A DNA stretch of 64,000 bases from Panonychus citri. Lineage: Eukaryota; Arthropoda; Arachnida; Trombidiformes; Tetranychidae. The stretch spans positions 124,001-188,000 of the forward strand of contig NW_026515507.1 in assembly GCF_014898815.1 (NCBI RefSeq), written 5' to 3'. The position numbers were made by a program, and so were the translations under genes. This document shows, one piece after another, positions 62,092-64,000 of the stretch (positions are counted from its first letter, which is position 1; each line of letters opens with the position of its first letter). The notes under the pieces were generated by a model, which did not search any database, was not told the origin of the DNA, and saw only the letters and a program-made list of their open reading frames with translations.

Positions 62092-62170
62092 CCTGGAGTG
62101 GAAATGGCAGTGGGATTTCTGGGACCGGGATGGAAATGGTAGTGGAGTGGAGATGGGGTATGGGTGGAAG
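62092..62170 (+). other. G-rich tract on the plus strand
   Basis: Repeated GG, GGG and GGGG runs, with related units TGGAAATGGCAGTGG and TGGAAATGGTAGTGG. It has G-quadruplex-like potential and is a sharp exception in this AT-rich window. The open frame across it (62057-62278) is Trp/Gly-rich for this reason and is not a convincing protein. Confidence 0.5.
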
Positions 62171-62279
62171 ATATACATTTTCCCCTACTGTCATGTATCA
62201 GTGCGACGTGGCATCGACTCATTAGAACCAATTTTAAGGGCACTTTATAAGGTGATGATAAAATTTCATAGAGCTTGAG

Positions 62280-64000
62280 AAGTAAGTGGAAAATTTTGAA
62301 CAAAAAAAAGAGCAAAGATTGATAATATAAATTATCATAAGATAATCCTGATTGTCAGTGTATTAATGATGATCGTGAAATGAATAAATGTTAATCTAAT
62401 TAGCAAGTCAAACCAATCAAATAAATCATTCAAATTGAGCATAAAATTGAACAATAACTGGACCAAGGAGGGAACAACTATTATCCTAAAAAAAGACATA
62501 TCATGTTGACCGAAAATATAAGTATTTGAATAAATTGTCGATAGTTAAATCAAATAACCTTTAATACTATTCAATGGGATAATTTGGAATAAATTTTCAC
62601 TATAAAATTTTGGACATTTACTATTGTAAATAAATAAAAACAACAACAAGACAAAGATTTGATCACCATGATCATTACCTTTAGAAAATGGGTATTGTAA
62701 TATCTTCATTATAATTATCCTTTTAGATTTGTTAACTTACATTTGTTGTATAAAGTGTCAACTTTAAATTGATTTAATTTGATTAACATGAGAAGGAGAA
62801 AGGCTTTTGTTTTCCCAATCTCTCCACCATTTACTTAATGCTTAATCTTCATTACTTTACTTATAATAAAATACAATATCTATCTGATAGCCAAGTCAAT
62901 CAATCTTACTGACCAATATTATCCCATTAAATTGACCAACCATTATTATCAACACATTAAGCTAAATTTTTGCTCATCATCTCCTTATCTTCATTAAGTC
63001 CTTTCATCCTCAGCATCATATTAGTCTTTACTATTTAATATTAATTTCCCATTCTAATTGGTAATATACATAAAGGCTCATTATTATTATTATCCCAATT
63101 ATCATCATAATCATCATGTTGTTTCAGCTTCATATTGATGATTATTTCGTATTGTATTTGTGTGATTTTTGAGGTTAATATAATGATGCGGATGCTTAAT
63201 CATAATAATAATAAAACTAATAATGATAATTCATAAATCGTAATATTTTTATTACATTTACATTTATTATGTACTTTTGCCATTCATTATGTACAATTCA
63301 TCATTAAGCTTCTTGATTAATTTATTACAATCAACTAATAATCATGATAAACATAAAAAAATCATATATACAGTTAACTTTTATTGTCAACATTAAATCA
63401 TTATAATTTTCATCATCATCAAGTTGATCATTAATATTATTAATACAATTTTCCTCTTCAATGTTAGAACTTGCTTTTTTATATTCTCTTTCATTGATAA
63501 TTTGATTAATAACTTTCATCTTCATCTTATGTTGATTATCACAATTATTACTACTTCCTTTTAACTCCCACTGGCGAAAAGCATCCTCATCACTTCAACT
63601 GACAACATCATCATTTTTTTTTGTTTTCTTCGTCTTTTCCCTCATATTCTTGCCTCTTTGTTATTTACTGTTATTATTATGCAAAGGTCAAGGACAAAGG
63701 ATATAAGGCTGAATCTAAATGCTGATGGTGATGAAAACGTAACATCATTTCATTAGTTTTAATGAATGACAATTAAATTAACTTTAATTTACTTTTCTCT
63801 TCCTCTCTCTCTTTTTTTCCCTCCCTTTGGTCTTTCATTGTATTACAAATTTAATCCAGTCAACAATCAATAAGATCAAAGGCTCATAAAAATTCAGTAG
63901 CAACTTTCATCATGATGAGATTATCATATAATCATCATGTTGATCATTACTCATTTAATAATCAACATCATCATGTTTTTTTTTGCTCCGAACGATGATT
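62280..64000. other. AT-rich non-coding end of window
   Basis: I see no gene. It contains scattered ATT, CAT and ATCATGAT-like words and short pyrimidine tracts. The minus-strand open frame at 63331-63525 is Asn/Asp/Ile-rich and derives from such words. Confidence 0.65.

Noticed and set aside
62057..62278. 73-codon Trp/Gly-rich protein
   Set aside because: It is a translation of the G-rich tract; no family resemblance.

Overview
The window is eukaryotic, very AT-rich DNA with dense microsatellites: (CT)n/(GA)n, (GAT)n/(CAT)n, (CA)n and (AAT)n. There are no bacterial-style operons or ribosome binding sites. The Ty3/gypsy retrotransposon, the C2H2/GSGW pseudogene and the overall texture suggest an arthropod. 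My guess is a mite or related chelicerate, but nothing here proves the species. I found no convincing host gene, so the DNA is probably intergenic or inside very long introns. Short open frames built from LSLS, ERER or HHHH runs are translated microsatellites.

Layout. 1-12,240: simple-sequence-rich non-coding DNA, with one splice-flanked exon candidate on the minus strand (928-1068). 12,266-12,693: two short tandem arrays sharing a core word, plus four hairpins. 14,030-14,689 (minus): a broken gene with a C2H2 finger and a GSGW-containing region, as in proteins of arthropod Polinton-like or virus-like elements. 15,484-15,919: a compact element with 46-bp terminal inverted repeats around a 63-codon ORF. 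15,920-29,711: non-coding with microsatellites. 29,717-39,891: a complete LTR retrotransposon, about 10.2 kb, with a CTCTC target duplication. 39,897-64,000: mostly non-coding. It holds a possible LTR/primer-site relic and CTCF-like sites (41.2 and 46.5-46.7 kb), an unexplained GC-richer patch (52.08-52.83 kb), and a decayed coding-like patch with hairpins and a G-rich tract (60.7-62.3 kb).

The main object is the retrotransposon. It has gag (CCHC knuckle), protease, reverse transcriptase, RNase H and integrase (HHCC, D-D-35-E, GPY/F module), in the order of Ty3/gypsy. Downstream of integrase, where an envelope gene may sit in some relatives, is a further coding region of about 2.6 kb. It is acidic at its N terminus, has a RING-like cysteine finger in the middle, and ends in a domain resembling REX1/REXO1-type DEDDh 3'-5' RNA exonucleases whose catalytic acidic residues are replaced. 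I do not know of a described element with this arrangement, and it is my best candidate for an undescribed system.

The two LTRs differ only by small run-length indels (eleven single-base-run differences and one GT dinucleotide) and by no substitution that I could find. The insertion is therefore very young, and many of the apparent frameshifts in its genes are probably sequence errors, not decay.
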